From assembly GCF_003852405.1 (NCBI RefSeq), contig NZ_QAJM01000016.1:464641-528640 (forward strand): a stretch of DNA of 64,000 nt, written 5' to 3'. The DNA is from Pseudomonas sp. KBW05. GTDB lineage: Bacteria > Pseudomonadota > Gammaproteobacteria > Pseudomonadales > Pseudomonadaceae. Position numbers and translations under genes: made by a program. The first letter of the stretch is position 1, and each line of letters begins with the position of its first letter. Shown here in pieces: positions 1 to 8,647 of the stretch. Below the pieces are notes generated by a model, which was given only the letters and a program-made list of their open reading frames with translations, had not been told where the DNA came from and did not search any database.

Positions 1-513
1 GTGGCCGTGATGATCAGCCTCACCAGCCTGGATGACGAACTCAAGCGCATCCTGGAACCGCGCACGGCTGCGCCCAAGGCACGGTTGCGGGCGATTCGGG
101 TGATGCGCGAGGCGGGCATCCCGGTGGGCGTGTTGTGTTCGCCGATGATCCCGATGATCAACGACAGCGAGCTGGAAAGCCTGCTCACCGAAGCACACGC
201 TGCCGGCGCGCAAAGTGCGGCGTACATGATGCTGCGCCTGCCGCTGGAGGTGGCGCCGTTGTTCGAGGAGTGGCTGGCGGCGCATTACCCGCAGCGCGCG
301 GCCCATGTGATGAGCCTGGTGCGCCAGGTGCGTGGTGGTGAGGTGTATGACAGCCGGTTCGGCGTGCGCATGCGCGGCGAGGGGCCTTTTGCCGATCTGC
401 TGGCCCAGCGTTTCAGCAAGGCGGTCAAACGCCTGGGGCTCAATCGTCGGGAAGGGTTTAATCTGGATTGCACGGCGTTCTGTCCGCCAGGCAGGCAGAT
501 GGCGTTGTTGTAG
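1..513 (+). CDS. Radical SAM family protein, C-terminal part only (5' end outside window)
   Basis: The reading frame is open from the first base and ends in TAG, so this is the 3' part of a longer gene. The segment MREAGIPVGVLCSPMIPMIN followed by a Tyr/Met-rich strand fits the back half of a radical SAM TIM barrel of the family annotated as PA0069/Rv2578c-like; the CxxxCxxC cluster that would prove it lies upstream of the window. The C-terminal tail contains a conserved-looking Cys pair (DCTAFCPP). Substrate is unknown for this family. The family call rests on recognised sequence flavour, not on a search. Confidence 0.7.
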   Translation: MAVMISLTSLDDELKRILEPRTAAPKARLRAIRVMREAGIPVGVLCSPMIPMINDSELESLLTEAHAAGAQSAAYMMLRLPLEVAPLFEEWLAAHYPQRAAHVMSLVRQVRGGEVYDSRFGVRMRGEGPFADLLAQRFSKAVKRLGLNRREGFNLDCTAFCPPGRQMALL

Positions 514-739
514 ACTGTTGAGGAAAGGTGCGCGTTTTCTGTAGGAATAGTCTCACTTTGACATCACTGAAACCCGCGTTCTAGAGCGGTTCATTCAGTT
601 TGAGTTAAGTTTCGGCGGCTACCTTGTTCAGCGAGTGACTGATGAGTCGGCGGCCTGGTTTTTGGCGTTTGCAACGATTGCACTGGCCTGGCGTCGAACG
701 CACTTGAATACTCCCCTGCATTAACCAAGAGGAAGAATC
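514..739. other. Intergenic region upstream of carbonic anhydrase gene
   Basis: 226 bases without a convincing ORF. A TTGACA hexamer at 558-563 could be a -35 box, but no good -10 follows at the right distance. The Shine-Dalgarno of the next gene (AGAGGAAG) is at the right edge. No repeat or RNA structure was recognised. Confidence 0.4.
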
Positions 740-1471
740 ATGAGTGATAAGGATAAACAGCCGTTGGCTGCGTCGGCTTCAGCCCCAGAGGTGGCGGAAA
801 CCGCCGATGCAGCGCTAAAGCATATCGTTGACGGCTTTTTGCATTTCCATCACGACGTCTTCCCCCAGCAGGAAGAACTCTTCAAGAAACTCGCCACGGC
901 CCAGAGCCCACGGGCGATGTTCATTACCTGCGCCGATTCGCGCATCGTCCCCGAGCTGATTACCCAGAGTTCGCCGGGCGACCTGTTCGTGACCCGTAAC
1001 GTCGGTAACGTGGTGCCGCCCTACGGTCAGATGAACGGCGGTGTTTCCACGGCCATCGAGTACGCGGTGCTCGCCCTGGGCGTACAGCACATCATTGTCT
1101 GCGGGCACTCCGACTGTGGTGCGATGCGCGCGGTGCTCAACCCCGACAGCCTGGAAAAAATGCCAACGGTAAAGGCCTGGCTGCGGCATGCCGAGGTCGC
1201 CAAGACCATGGTCCATGACAACTGCGACTGCGCCAATGAAAGCGAAAGCATGAAGGTGCTGACCGAAGAAAACGTCATCGCCCAGTTGCAACACTTGCGC
1301 ACCCACCCTTCCGTGGCTTCGCGCATGGCCAATGGTCATTTGTTTATCCATGGCTGGATCTACAACATCGAGACCAGCGAGATCCGTGCCTACGATGCCG
1401 ATCAGTCCACGTTCAGACCCCTGAACGGCGAAGGGCCAATCCCTTGCGCGACGCCTAAAGCGCGCTTCTAA
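740..1471 (+). CDS. can: Beta-class carbonic anhydrase
   Basis: Catalyses reversible hydration of CO2 to bicarbonate in the cytoplasm. The zinc site of beta-carbonic anhydrases is visible: Cys64-x-Asp66-x-Arg68 in the motif CADSRIV, and His123-x2-Cys126 in GHSDCGAM. Length (243 aa) is slightly more than the usual 210-220 because of a polar N-terminal extension of about 25 residues. The start has a clear AGAGGAAG ribosome site. It sits 85 bases upstream of a SulP-family anion transporter, a recurring pairing that suggests joint handling of CO2/bicarbonate, as does the neighbouring terminal oxidase locus. Equivalent to the gene I recall as PA0102 in P. aeruginosa. Confidence 0.93.
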   Translation: MSDKDKQPLAASASAPEVAETADAALKHIVDGFLHFHHDVFPQQEELFKKLATAQSPRAMFITCADSRIVPELITQSSPGDLFVTRNVGNVVPPYGQMNGGVSTAIEYAVLALGVQHIIVCGHSDCGAMRAVLNPDSLEKMPTVKAWLRHAEVAKTMVHDNCDCANESESMKVLTEENVIAQLQHLRTHPSVASRMANGHLFIHGWIYNIETSEIRAYDADQSTFRPLNGEGPIPCATPKARF

Positions 1472-1556
1472 AACACTTCCCTGCCGGGTAATGCGGTGGC
1501 TGCCATGGATGCAGCCAGGTATTACCGCGCCCGGCGAATGCCTCGGGAGAGTCATC

Positions 1557-3086
1557 ATGCGTGCTGCTCAATTGAAAGCTGTATTACCACGGGAGCTGCT
1601 CGCCTCGGTGGTTGTGTTCCTGGTCGCCCTGCCCTTGTGCATGGGTATTGCGATTGCGTCCGGCATGCCGCCGGCCAAGGGTTTGATCACCGGGATCATT
1701 GGTGGCCTGGTCGTCGGGTGGCTGGCGGGTTCGCCGCTGCAAGTCAGCGGCCCGGCGGCAGGCCTGGCGGTGTTGGTGTTTGAGTTGGTACGCCAACACG
1801 GAATGATGATGCTGGGGCCGATTCTGCTGCTGGCGGGCTTCCTGCAACTGGTGGCCGGGCGGTTGCGCCTGGGGTGCTGGTTTCGCGTAACGGCGCCAGC
1901 GGTGGTGTATGGCATGTTGGCGGGCATTGGCGTGCTGATTGTGTTGTCGCAGATCCATGTGATGCTCGACGGTGTGCCCAAGCCTTCGGGGTTGGATAAC
2001 CTGGCGGGGTTCCCGGCGGCGGTGGCGCAGGCCATTCCCAGCCTGGGTTGGCAGGCGGGCTTGCTCGGGTTATCGACGATGCTGGTGATGTACCTGTGGG
2101 ATAAACTTCGCCCGAAAACCCTGCGCTTTGTGCCTGGCGCATTGCTGGGAGTGGGCCTGACCACGCTGGTCAGCCTGATGCTGGCGTTGCAGGTCAAGCG
2201 TGTGGAAGTCCCGGAAAACCTTGCGGACGCCATCGATTGGCTGCGCCCCAGCGACCTCTTGAACCTGGCCGATCCGCAACTGTTGATCGCGGCATTCGCC
2301 GTGGCCTTTATCGCCAGCGCCGAAACCTTGCTCTCCGCCGCCGCGGTGGACCGCATGCACAACGGCCAGCGTTCGGATTTCGACAAGGAATTGTCCGCGC
2401 AAGGTGTCGGCAATATGTTGTGTGGCCTGGTCGGCGCCCTGCCGATGACCGGTGTGATCGTGCGCAGCTCAGCCAATGTCCAGGCTGGTGCGACCACGCG
2501 GTTATCGGCGATGTTCCACGGGCTGTGGCTGTTGGCATTCGTGCTGTTGCTGTCGAGTGTGCTGCAAAGCATTCCGGTGGCGAGCCTGGCGGGCGTGCTG
2601 GTGTACACCGGGATCAAGCTGGTGGACATAAAGGCGTTCAAGGCGTTGGGACGTTATGGGCGCATGCCGATGTTCACCTATGCGGCGACGGCGCTGGCGA
2701 TCATCTTTACCGACCTGCTGACCGGTGTGCTGGTGGGCTTCGGACTCACGCTGGTGAAGCTGGCATTCAAGGCGTCGCGCTTGAAGGTGAGCCTGATCGA
2801 CCTGCCCCAGGACGGTGAAATGGAACTGCGCTTGAGCGGGGCGGCGACCTTTCTGAAAGTACCGGCGTTGACCCAGGTGCTGTCGACGGTGCCGGCGGGG
2901 ACCACCGTGCATGTGCCGCTGAACAACCTGAGCTACATCGACCACTCCTGCCTGGAGCTGCTGGAGGAATGGGGGCGGGCCAATGCGGCGAAGGACTCGA
3001 AACTGGTGATCGAGGCGCGTGGGTTGAAGCGCCGGCTGGAAGGCCGGGTGCGGATGACGACGGGGATAGGTTCGGCGGCAGTCTGA
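1557..3086 (+). CDS. SulP family inorganic anion transporter (likely bicarbonate or sulfate)
   Basis: A 509-residue inner-membrane protein with the SulP signature near the N-terminus (ASGMPPAKGLITGIIGG), about a dozen hydrophobic segments and a C-terminal cytoplasmic STAS-like domain from about residue 415 (ending with the segment NNLSYIDHSCLELLEEW). I chose ATG 1557, which has GGGAGA 6 bases upstream, over an in-frame start at 1491 that would overlap the region just after the carbonic anhydrase. Adjacent to a carbonic anhydrase on the same strand, so bicarbonate is a reasonable substrate (BicA/DabA-like logic), but sulfate cannot be excluded. Followed by a REPIN rather than an obvious terminator. 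Confidence 0.9.
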   Translation: MRAAQLKAVLPRELLASVVVFLVALPLCMGIAIASGMPPAKGLITGIIGGLVVGWLAGSPLQVSGPAAGLAVLVFELVRQHGMMMLGPILLLAGFLQLVAGRLRLGCWFRVTAPAVVYGMLAGIGVLIVLSQIHVMLDGVPKPSGLDNLAGFPAAVAQAIPSLGWQAGLLGLSTMLVMYLWDKLRPKTLRFVPGALLGVGLTTLVSLMLALQVKRVEVPENLADAIDWLRPSDLLNLADPQLLIAAFAVAFIASAETLLSAAAVDRMHNGQRSDFDKELSAQGVGNMLCGLVGALPMTGVIVRSSANVQAGATTRLSAMFHGLWLLAFVLLLSSVLQSIPVASLAGVLVYTGIKLVDIKAFKALGRYGRMPMFTYAATALAIIFTDLLTGVLVGFGLTLVKLAFKASRLKVSLIDLPQDGEMELRLSGAATFLKVPALTQVLSTVPAGTTVHVPLNNLSYIDHSCLELLEEWGRANAAKDSKLVIEARGLKRRLEGRVRMTTGIGSAAV

Positions 3087-3100
3087 CCACCGCAAAACAA

Positions 3101-3206
3101 TGTGGGAGCGGGCTTGTGTGGGAGCGGGCTTGCTCGCGAATGCGGTGGATCAGTCGGCACACTTGTCACTGACACACCGCATTCGCGAGCAAGCCCGCTC
3201 CCACAT
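3101..3206. repeat. REPIN (two inverted REP units) with a duplicated end
   Basis: Two inverted copies of the GTGGGAGCGGGCTTGCTCGCGA palindromic unit (about 3117-3140 and 3182-3205) flank a short variable spacer. The 16-base end TGTGGGAGCGGGCTTG is present twice in tandem at 3101-3116 and 3117-3132. This is the REP family typical of fluorescent pseudomonads. It lies between two convergent genes and can fold into a long hairpin, so it may also act as a bidirectional terminator. Confidence 0.92.
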
Positions 3207-3229
3207 TTGACCTTCACCGGTCTCGAAAA

Positions 3230-3877
3230 CTAAGCCGGTTGATCCAACGCCAACTCCACACCCAACTGCCGCGACAGGCACGGCCAGCGCTTCCACGCCG
3301 CTTCCGTGTCCGGGCTCTTGAGCGTTTCGCGATAAGCCTCCACCGACTCCAGCGCAAAGCTGTCTTCGTTGAGCATCTCATCCACCGCCAGATGCACGGC
3401 CTCATCCAGGCTGTTGGCAAATGCTTCGCCGATCAGTTGGTGCGCAATCAGGTTGGCGACGGTGGTGTCCGCCGGGATCAACGGCTGGCCGAAATGCTTG
3501 ATATACAGATCGTTTACTTCTTCCACCAGGCGATGGGCCAGGTAGGCCTCGTCCAGCAGGCCGTCGAGCCCTTCGTGCCCGGCGAGGATCGCGGGCGGCT
3601 GCAGGAAGAATTGCTCGGCGATTTTCAGCACCGGCTTGATCTGGCTTTCGATACCGGCCTCGCGGGCCACGTCGTTGGCGGCGTCGAGCAAGTCCGGGAC
3701 GAGGTCGATATAAGCGGTCACGAAGCGCGTCATGACAATGTTGCGATCACCGTCAGCCAGAGAGATGGCCGAATGCAGGTGCGGCAATTGGGTTTCCAGT
3801 TGCTGGGCAAGCTGGCCCGTGCTGGCTTCGTGTTGATGGGCACGGGAAATCTGCTCGCGCAATGCGGCGGTGTTCAT
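3230..3877 (-). CDS. Conserved hypothetical protein (PA0104-like)
   Basis: A 215-residue soluble, helix-rich acidic protein with no signal peptide, no membrane segment and no catalytic motif I recognise. I chose the ATG at 3877 (MNTAALREQ) because a GGAG lies just upstream; the longer frame begins with low-complexity arginine-rich residues unlike a real N-terminus. In the P. aeruginosa genome a protein of this kind lies between the SulP gene and coxB (recalled as PA0104). It is divergent from the cox operon. Function is unknown. Confidence 0.75.
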   Translation of the reverse strand: MNTAALREQISRAHQHEASTGQLAQQLETQLPHLHSAISLADGDRNIVMTRFVTAYIDLVPDLLDAANDVAREAGIESQIKPVLKIAEQFFLQPPAILAGHEGLDGLLDEAYLAHRLVEEVNDLYIKHFGQPLIPADTTVANLIAHQLIGEAFANSLDEAVHLAVDEMLNEDSFALESVEAYRETLKSPDTEAAWKRWPCLSRQLGVELALDQPA

Positions 3878-4243
3878 GAGGGCTCCAGTGATGCAGGCGT
3901 AGGAAAAGGGAGAGGATAAGGTAGCTCGTTTATACGAGCGCCTCAGACGCATTTGTCATAATTATTTCATGGTTATGCGCCTGCGTTATATCGAAATGCC
4001 ATCGTTCGTCGGATAAACGATTCCGCCCCCGGGTTTATTGGCTCCGCCCGTCTGTTTTCGCTGATTTGTCCCCACACATTGCGGGGTTGCAGGTGCTGTC
4101 TATACTCGGTTTTGTAAGCAATTAGCTGATGACGCCAGACTGCATAAGCAGGTGAGGCTAAGCGGTTGTAAGCAGTATGGAAGCCGCTCCCTTCGACGCA
4201 GGTGCAAACCGGCGGGATAACAAGAACGATAAGGGGAACCCGC
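3878..4243. other. Divergent intergenic region upstream of coxB
   Basis: 366 bases between the hypothetical gene and coxB. The region near coxB contains CTATACT at 4100-4106, which matches the extended -10 element favoured by RpoS. No other gene was seen; the short overlapping ORFs here lack ribosome sites. Confidence 0.5.
4100..4106 (+). promoter_or_regulatory. Candidate RpoS-type -10 element of the cox operon
   Basis: CTATACT followed by CGG, about 140 bases upstream of coxB. RpoS promoters prefer CTATACT and tolerate the absence of a -35 box. From the literature, aa3 oxidase in P. aeruginosa is induced by starvation through RpoS. A match of 7 bases alone is weak evidence. Confidence 0.35.
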
Positions 4244-5371
4244 ATGACGCGACATCCACACGTTTGGATGGGCCTTCTGTTGTGGTCGGTATTCGGCCAG
4301 GCGCACGCCGCCTGGACCACGAATATGGCGCCAGGGGCGACTGAAGTCAGCCACGCTGTGTTTGACCTGCACATGACCATTTTCTGGATCTGTGTGGTGA
4401 TCGGCATCATCGTGTTTGGCGCGATGTTCTGGTCGATGATCCTGCATCGCCGGTCCACGGGCCAGGTAGCGGCCAAGTTCCACGAGAGCACCACCGTGGA
4501 GATCCTCTGGACCGTGGTGCCCTTGCTGATCCTCGTCGCGATGGCCGTTCCGGCGACCAAGACCCTGATCAATATCTACGACAGCAGTGAGTCGGATATC
4601 GATATCCAGGTCACCGGCTACCAGTGGAAGTGGCACTACAAATACCTGGGCCAGGATGTGGAGTTCTTCAGCAACCTGGCCACCCCCGCCGAGCAGATCC
4701 ACAACCAGGCGACCAAGGGCGAGCACTACCTGCTGGAAGTCGATCAGCCGCTGGTATTGCCGGTGGGCGCCAAAGTGCGCTTCCTGGTGACCGCCGCCGA
4801 CGTGATCCACTCCTGGTGGGTGCCGGCCTTTGCGGTCAAGCGCGACGCCATCCCCGGCTTCGTCAACGAGGCCTGGACCCGCGTCGAGAAGCCCGGCATC
4901 TACCGTGGCCAATGCGCCGAGCTGTGTGGCAAGGATCACGGCTTCATGCCCATTGTGGTCGAGGTCAAGTCCAAGGCCGACTACGAGACCTGGCTGGGTG
5001 AGCGCAAGGAAGAGGCCGCCAAGCTCAAGGAACTGACCTCCAAAGAGTGGACGCTGGAAGAGCTGGTGGCCCGCGGCGACAAGGTTTACCACACCACCTG
5101 CGTGGCTTGTCACCAGGCGGAAGGCCGGGGCCTGCCGCCGATGTTCCCGGCGCTCAAGGGCTCGAAGATCGCCACCGGCCCTGCGGTTGACCACCTGAGC
5201 ATCGTTTACCACGGCAAGCCCGGTACCGCGATGGCGGCCTTTGGCAAGCAGCTCTCGGAAGTGGATATCGCCGCCGTTGTCACCTACGAGCGCAACGCCT
5301 GGGGCAACAACAAAGGCGACATGGTCACGCCCAAAGACGTGCTGGCCATCAAGCAGGCGGAAAGCAAATGA
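4244..5371 (+). CDS. coxB: Cytochrome c oxidase subunit II with fused cytochrome c domain
   Basis: Electron-entry subunit of the aa3-type terminal oxidase (375 aa). An N-terminal signal-like segment is followed by two transmembrane helices (about 45-65 and 85-105). The CuA site is complete: His189, then Cys224, Glu226, Cys228, His232 and Met235 in CAELCGKDHGFM. The C-terminal third is a cytochrome c domain with CVACH (Cys286, Cys289, His290), making this the caa3-like variant that can accept electrons at a covalently bound heme. ATG 4244 has AGGGGAA upstream; a start at 4202 lacks one. First gene of the oxidase operon. Confidence 0.97.
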   Translation: MTRHPHVWMGLLLWSVFGQAHAAWTTNMAPGATEVSHAVFDLHMTIFWICVVIGIIVFGAMFWSMILHRRSTGQVAAKFHESTTVEILWTVVPLLILVAMAVPATKTLINIYDSSESDIDIQVTGYQWKWHYKYLGQDVEFFSNLATPAEQIHNQATKGEHYLLEVDQPLVLPVGAKVRFLVTAADVIHSWWVPAFAVKRDAIPGFVNEAWTRVEKPGIYRGQCAELCGKDHGFMPIVVEVKSKADYETWLGERKEEAAKLKELTSKEWTLEELVARGDKVYHTTCVACHQAEGRGLPPMFPALKGSKIATGPAVDHLSIVYHGKPGTAMAAFGKQLSEVDIAAVVTYERNAWGNNKGDMVTPKDVLAIKQAESK

Positions 5372-5429
5372 CTGACTTCAGAGCGTCCAACTCGACCGGC
5401 CCCGCCCACTCGCCTGCAGGAGAACGGCC

Positions 5430-7016
5430 ATGAGCACTGTGATCGATGACCATGGTCACGCCGACCACGCCCACGGCCCCGCCAAAGGCCTGATGCGTTG
5501 GGTGCTGACCACCAACCACAAAGACATCGGCACGATGTACCTGTGGTTCGCCTTCGCCATGTTTCTGCTCGGCGGTTCGTTCGCCATGGTGATCCGTGCC
5601 GAACTGTTCCAGCCCGGCCTGCAGATCGTCGAGCCGGCGTTCTTCAACCAGATGACCACCATGCACGGCCTGATCATGGTGTTTGGCGCGGTGATGCCGG
5701 CGTTTGTCGGCCTGGCCAACTGGATGATCCCGCTGATGATCGGCGCGCCGGACATGGCCCTGCCGCGCATGAACAACTTCAGCTTCTGGCTGCTGCCGGC
5801 GGCCTTCCTGCTGCTGGTCTCGACCCTGTTCACTCCTGGCGGCGGGCCGAATTTCGGCTGGACCTTCTACGCCCCGCTCTCCACCACCTATGCGCCGGAA
5901 AGCGTGACGTTCTTTATCTTCGCCATTCACCTGATGGGCATCAGTTCGATCATGGGCGCGATCAACGTGGTCGCCACCATCCTCAACTTGCGCGCGCCGG
6001 GCATGACCTTGATGAAAATGCCGCTGTTCGTGTGGACCTGGCTGATCACCGCGTTTCTGTTGATTGCGGTGATGCCGGTGCTGGCGGGTTGCGTGACCAT
6101 GATGCTGATGGACATCCACTTCGGCACCAGCTTCTTCAGCGCGGCCGGTGGCGGTGACCCGGTGCTGTTCCAGCATGTGTTCTGGTTCTTCGGCCACCCC
6201 GAGGTGTACATCATGATCCTGCCGGCCTTCGGCGCCGTCAGCTCGATCATCCCGACCTTCTCGCGCAAGCCGTTGTTCGGCTACACCTCGATGGTGTACG
6301 CCACGGCAAGCATCGCGTTCCTGTCGTTCATCGTGTGGGCGCACCACATGTTCGTGGTGGGCATTCCGTTGGTGGGCGAGTTGTTCTTCATGTACGCGAC
6401 GTTGCTGATCGCCGTGCCGACGGGGGTGAAGGTGTTCAATTGGGTCAGCACCATGTGGCAAGGCTCGCTGACCTTCGAGACGCCGATGCTGTTTGCCGTG
6501 GCCTTTGTGATCCTGTTCACCATCGGCGGCTTCTCCGGGCTGATGCTGGCGATTGCCCCGGCGGACTTCCAGTACCACGACACCTACTTTGTGGTGGCGC
6601 ACTTCCATTACGTACTGGTGCCCGGCGCGATCTTCGGCATCTTCGCCTCGGCCTACTACTGGCTGCCGAAATGGACCGGCCACATGTACGACGAAACCCT
6701 GGGCAAGCTGCACTTCTGGCTGTCTTTCGTGGGCATGAACATGGCGTTCTTTCCGATGCACTTTGTGGGATTGGCGGGCATGCCGCGGCGGGTGCCGGAC
6801 TACAACCTGCAGTTCGCCGACTTCAACATGGTGTCGTCGATTGGCGCGTTCATGTTCGGTGCCACGCAGATCTTCTTCCTGTTTATCGTGATCAAGTGCA
6901 TCCGTGGCGGCCCACCGGCACCGGCCAAACCGTGGGATGGCGCTGAAGGGCTGGAGTGGAGCGTGCCTTCGCCGGCGCCGTACCACACCTTCACCACGCC
7001 GCCGGAGGTCAAATGA
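5430..7016 (+). CDS. coxA: Cytochrome c oxidase subunit I
   Basis: Catalytic subunit (528 aa) carrying low-spin heme a, high-spin heme a3 and CuB. Ligands are visible: His79 and His393 for heme a, His391 for heme a3 (HFHYVLVPG), His256 and the cross-linked Tyr260 (FGHPEVYI), and His305/His306 (AHHMF) for CuB. Twelve hydrophobic helices fit the family. Starts 59 bases after coxB with CAGGAGAA as ribosome site. Its TGA overlaps an ATG (ATGA at 7013-7016) that opens a short frame running through a REPIN. Confidence 0.98.
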   Translation: MSTVIDDHGHADHAHGPAKGLMRWVLTTNHKDIGTMYLWFAFAMFLLGGSFAMVIRAELFQPGLQIVEPAFFNQMTTMHGLIMVFGAVMPAFVGLANWMIPLMIGAPDMALPRMNNFSFWLLPAAFLLLVSTLFTPGGGPNFGWTFYAPLSTTYAPESVTFFIFAIHLMGISSIMGAINVVATILNLRAPGMTLMKMPLFVWTWLITAFLLIAVMPVLAGCVTMMLMDIHFGTSFFSAAGGGDPVLFQHVFWFFGHPEVYIMILPAFGAVSSIIPTFSRKPLFGYTSMVYATASIAFLSFIVWAHHMFVVGIPLVGELFFMYATLLIAVPTGVKVFNWVSTMWQGSLTFETPMLFAVAFVILFTIGGFSGLMLAIAPADFQYHDTYFVVAHFHYVLVPGAIFGIFASAYYWLPKWTGHMYDETLGKLHFWLSFVGMNMAFFPMHFVGLAGMPRRVPDYNLQFADFNMVSSIGAFMFGATQIFFLFIVIKCIRGGPPAPAKPWDGAEGLEWSVPSPAPYHTFTTPPEVK

Positions 7017-7174
7017 GCACTCCGGCCAGCCAGCCACCACCAACCCCCTGTGGGAGCGGGCTTGCTCGCGAAAGCGGTGTGTCAGGCGCCACATGTAGTG
7101 CCTGGCAAACCGCATTCGCGAGCAAGCCCGCTCCCACATTGACCGCGTTCACTTTGGGAGGGCGTCATGGCTGA
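7013..7174 (+). CDS. Short ORF overlapping the coxA stop, interrupted by a REPIN (doubtful)
   Basis: An ATG overlaps the coxA stop codon as ATGA, an arrangement typical of translational coupling, and opens a 53-codon frame. Only the first 12 codons precede a REPIN; the rest translates the palindrome and then runs 8 bases into ctaG. The product has no recognisable domain. It may be a remnant of a small gene or chance. I do not regard it as a proven gene. Confidence 0.2.
   Translation: MSTPASQPPPTPCGSGLARESGVSGATCSAWQTAFASKPAPTLTAFTLGGRHG
7049..7138. repeat. REPIN inside the cox operon
   Basis: Inverted pair of GTGGGAGCGGGCTTGCTCGCG units with a 40-odd-base centre, located in the gap between coxA and ctaG. 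Because it lies inside an operon it would form a strong hairpin in the mRNA and could lower or stabilise expression of segments differentially. Confidence 0.92.
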
Positions 7175-7718
7175 GTCCGTGCCAATCAGGCGGCTGGTCA
7201 CCCGCCTGCTGATCCTGGTCGCCGCCATGTTCGCCTTCGGCTTCGCCCTGGTGCCTATCTACGACGTGATGTGCAAGGCGTTCGGCATCAACGGCAAGAC
7301 CGCCGGGCAGTACGAAGGCTCGCAGGTGGTGGACCCGTCACGGCAGGTGCGCGTGCAGTTCCTGTCCACCAATGCCATCGACATGGTCTGGGAGTTTCAC
7401 GCCAAGGCCGATGAGGTGGTGGTCAACCCCGGTGCGGTCACCGAGATGCTGTTCGTGGCCTACAACCCCACGGACAAGGCCATGACCGCCCAGGCCGTGC
7501 CGAGCATTTCCCCGGCGGAAGCGGCGATGTACTTCCACAAGACCGAATGTTTTTGCTTTACCCAGCAGGTGTTGCAGCCGGGCCAGCGCATCGAGATGCC
7601 GGTGCGTTTTATCGTCGATCGCGACATGCCCAAGGATGTGAAGCATTTGACCCTGGCGTACACGCTGTTTGATATCACTGCGCGCCAACCGCCGGTGGCC
7701 GTCCACAGCGGCGGCTAG
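7167..7718 (+). CDS. ctaG: Cytochrome c oxidase assembly protein Cox11 (CuB insertion)
   Basis: A 183-residue protein with one N-terminal membrane anchor (about 10-30) and a periplasmic copper-binding domain. The copper site motif ECFCF is at Cys128 and Cys130, and the family sequence VPIYDVMCKAFG follows the anchor. It delivers copper to the CuB centre of subunit I, which is encoded just upstream. Ribosome site GGGAGG lies 7 bases before the ATG, after the REPIN. Confidence 0.96.
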   Translation: MAESVPIRRLVTRLLILVAAMFAFGFALVPIYDVMCKAFGINGKTAGQYEGSQVVDPSRQVRVQFLSTNAIDMVWEFHAKADEVVVNPGAVTEMLFVAYNPTDKAMTAQAVPSISPAEAAMYFHKTECFCFTQQVLQPGQRIEMPVRFIVDRDMPKDVKHLTLAYTLFDITARQPPVAVHSGG

Positions 7719-7753
7719 CTACTGTTTGCCCCCTCAATCAGGAGAGCGAATAC

Positions 7754-8641
7754 ATGTCGTCTCATGATACGTACTACGTACCAGCGCAAAGCAAATGGCC
7801 AATAATTGCCACGGTTGGCATGCTGGTCACGGTGTACGGCCTGGCCGTGTGGTTCAACGATCTCAAGGCCGCGCGCCCGGAATCCCACGGCCCGTGGATC
7901 TTTTTCGTCGGCGGGCTGTTGCTGGCCTACATGTTGTTTGGCTGGTTCGGCGCGGTGATCAAGGAAAGCCGCGCCGGTTTGTACAGCCCGCAGATGGACC
8001 GCTCGTTCCGGTGGGGCATGACCTGGTTCATCTTTTCCGAGGTGATGTTCTTTATCGCATTCTTCGGTGCACTGTTTTATGTACGGCACATGTCGGCGCC
8101 GTGGCTGGCGGGCGAGGGCTCAAAAGGCATCGCGCATATGCTGTGGCCGAACTTCGAGTTTGCCTGGCCGTTGCTCAACAACCCTGATCCAAAACTGTAC
8201 CCCGCGCCGGAAGGAACGATCAGCCCGTGGGGCCTGCCGCTGGTCAATACCATCTTGCTGGTGAGTTCCAGCGTGACCATCACCATTGCTCACCACGCGT
8301 TGCGCAAAGGTCATCGCGGTGCGCTGAAGATCTGGCTAGCGATCACCGTGCTGCTGGGGTTGGCGTTTCTCGGGTTCCAGGCCGAGGAATACATCCACGC
8401 CTACAAAGAGCTGGGCCTGACCTTGGGCTCGGGCGTCTACGGCGCGACGTTCTTCATGCTCACCGGTTTCCACGGCGCCCACGTGACCATCGGCACGATC
8501 ATTCTGTTTGTGATGCTGATGCGCATCCTCAAGGGGCACTTCAATGCCGAGCATCAGTTCGGCTTCGAAGCGGCGAGCTGGTATTGGCACTTTGTGGATG
8601 TGGTGTGGATCGGCCTGTTTTTCTTCGTCTATGTGCTGTGA
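7754..8641 (+). CDS. coxC: Cytochrome c oxidase subunit III
   Basis: A 295-residue integral membrane subunit with seven hydrophobic helices, containing the family segments GMTWFIFSEVMFF, FHGAHVTIG and SWYWHFVDVVWI near the C-terminus. It lacks redox centres and stabilises subunit I and proton uptake. It starts 35 bases after ctaG with CAGGAGAG as ribosome site, in the order coxB-coxA-ctaG-coxC usual for pseudomonads. It is followed after 6 bases by the stop of a small gene on the opposite strand. Confidence 0.97.
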   Translation: MSSHDTYYVPAQSKWPIIATVGMLVTVYGLAVWFNDLKAARPESHGPWIFFVGGLLLAYMLFGWFGAVIKESRAGLYSPQMDRSFRWGMTWFIFSEVMFFIAFFGALFYVRHMSAPWLAGEGSKGIAHMLWPNFEFAWPLLNNPDPKLYPAPEGTISPWGLPLVNTILLVSSSVTITIAHHALRKGHRGALKIWLAITVLLGLAFLGFQAEEYIHAYKELGLTLGSGVYGATFFMLTGFHGAHVTIGTIILFVMLMRILKGHFNAEHQFGFEAASWYWHFVDVVWIGLFFFVYVL

Positions 8642-8647
8642 GGCGAT

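Noticed and set aside
558-586. TTGACA-based sigma-70 promoter upstream of can
   Set aside because: The -35 is exact but no acceptable -10 is at 16-18 bases.
5349-7139. 596-codon minus-strand frame opposite coxA
   Set aside because: Composition of His/Arg/Gln/Glu repeats typical of antisense shadows of membrane protein genes.
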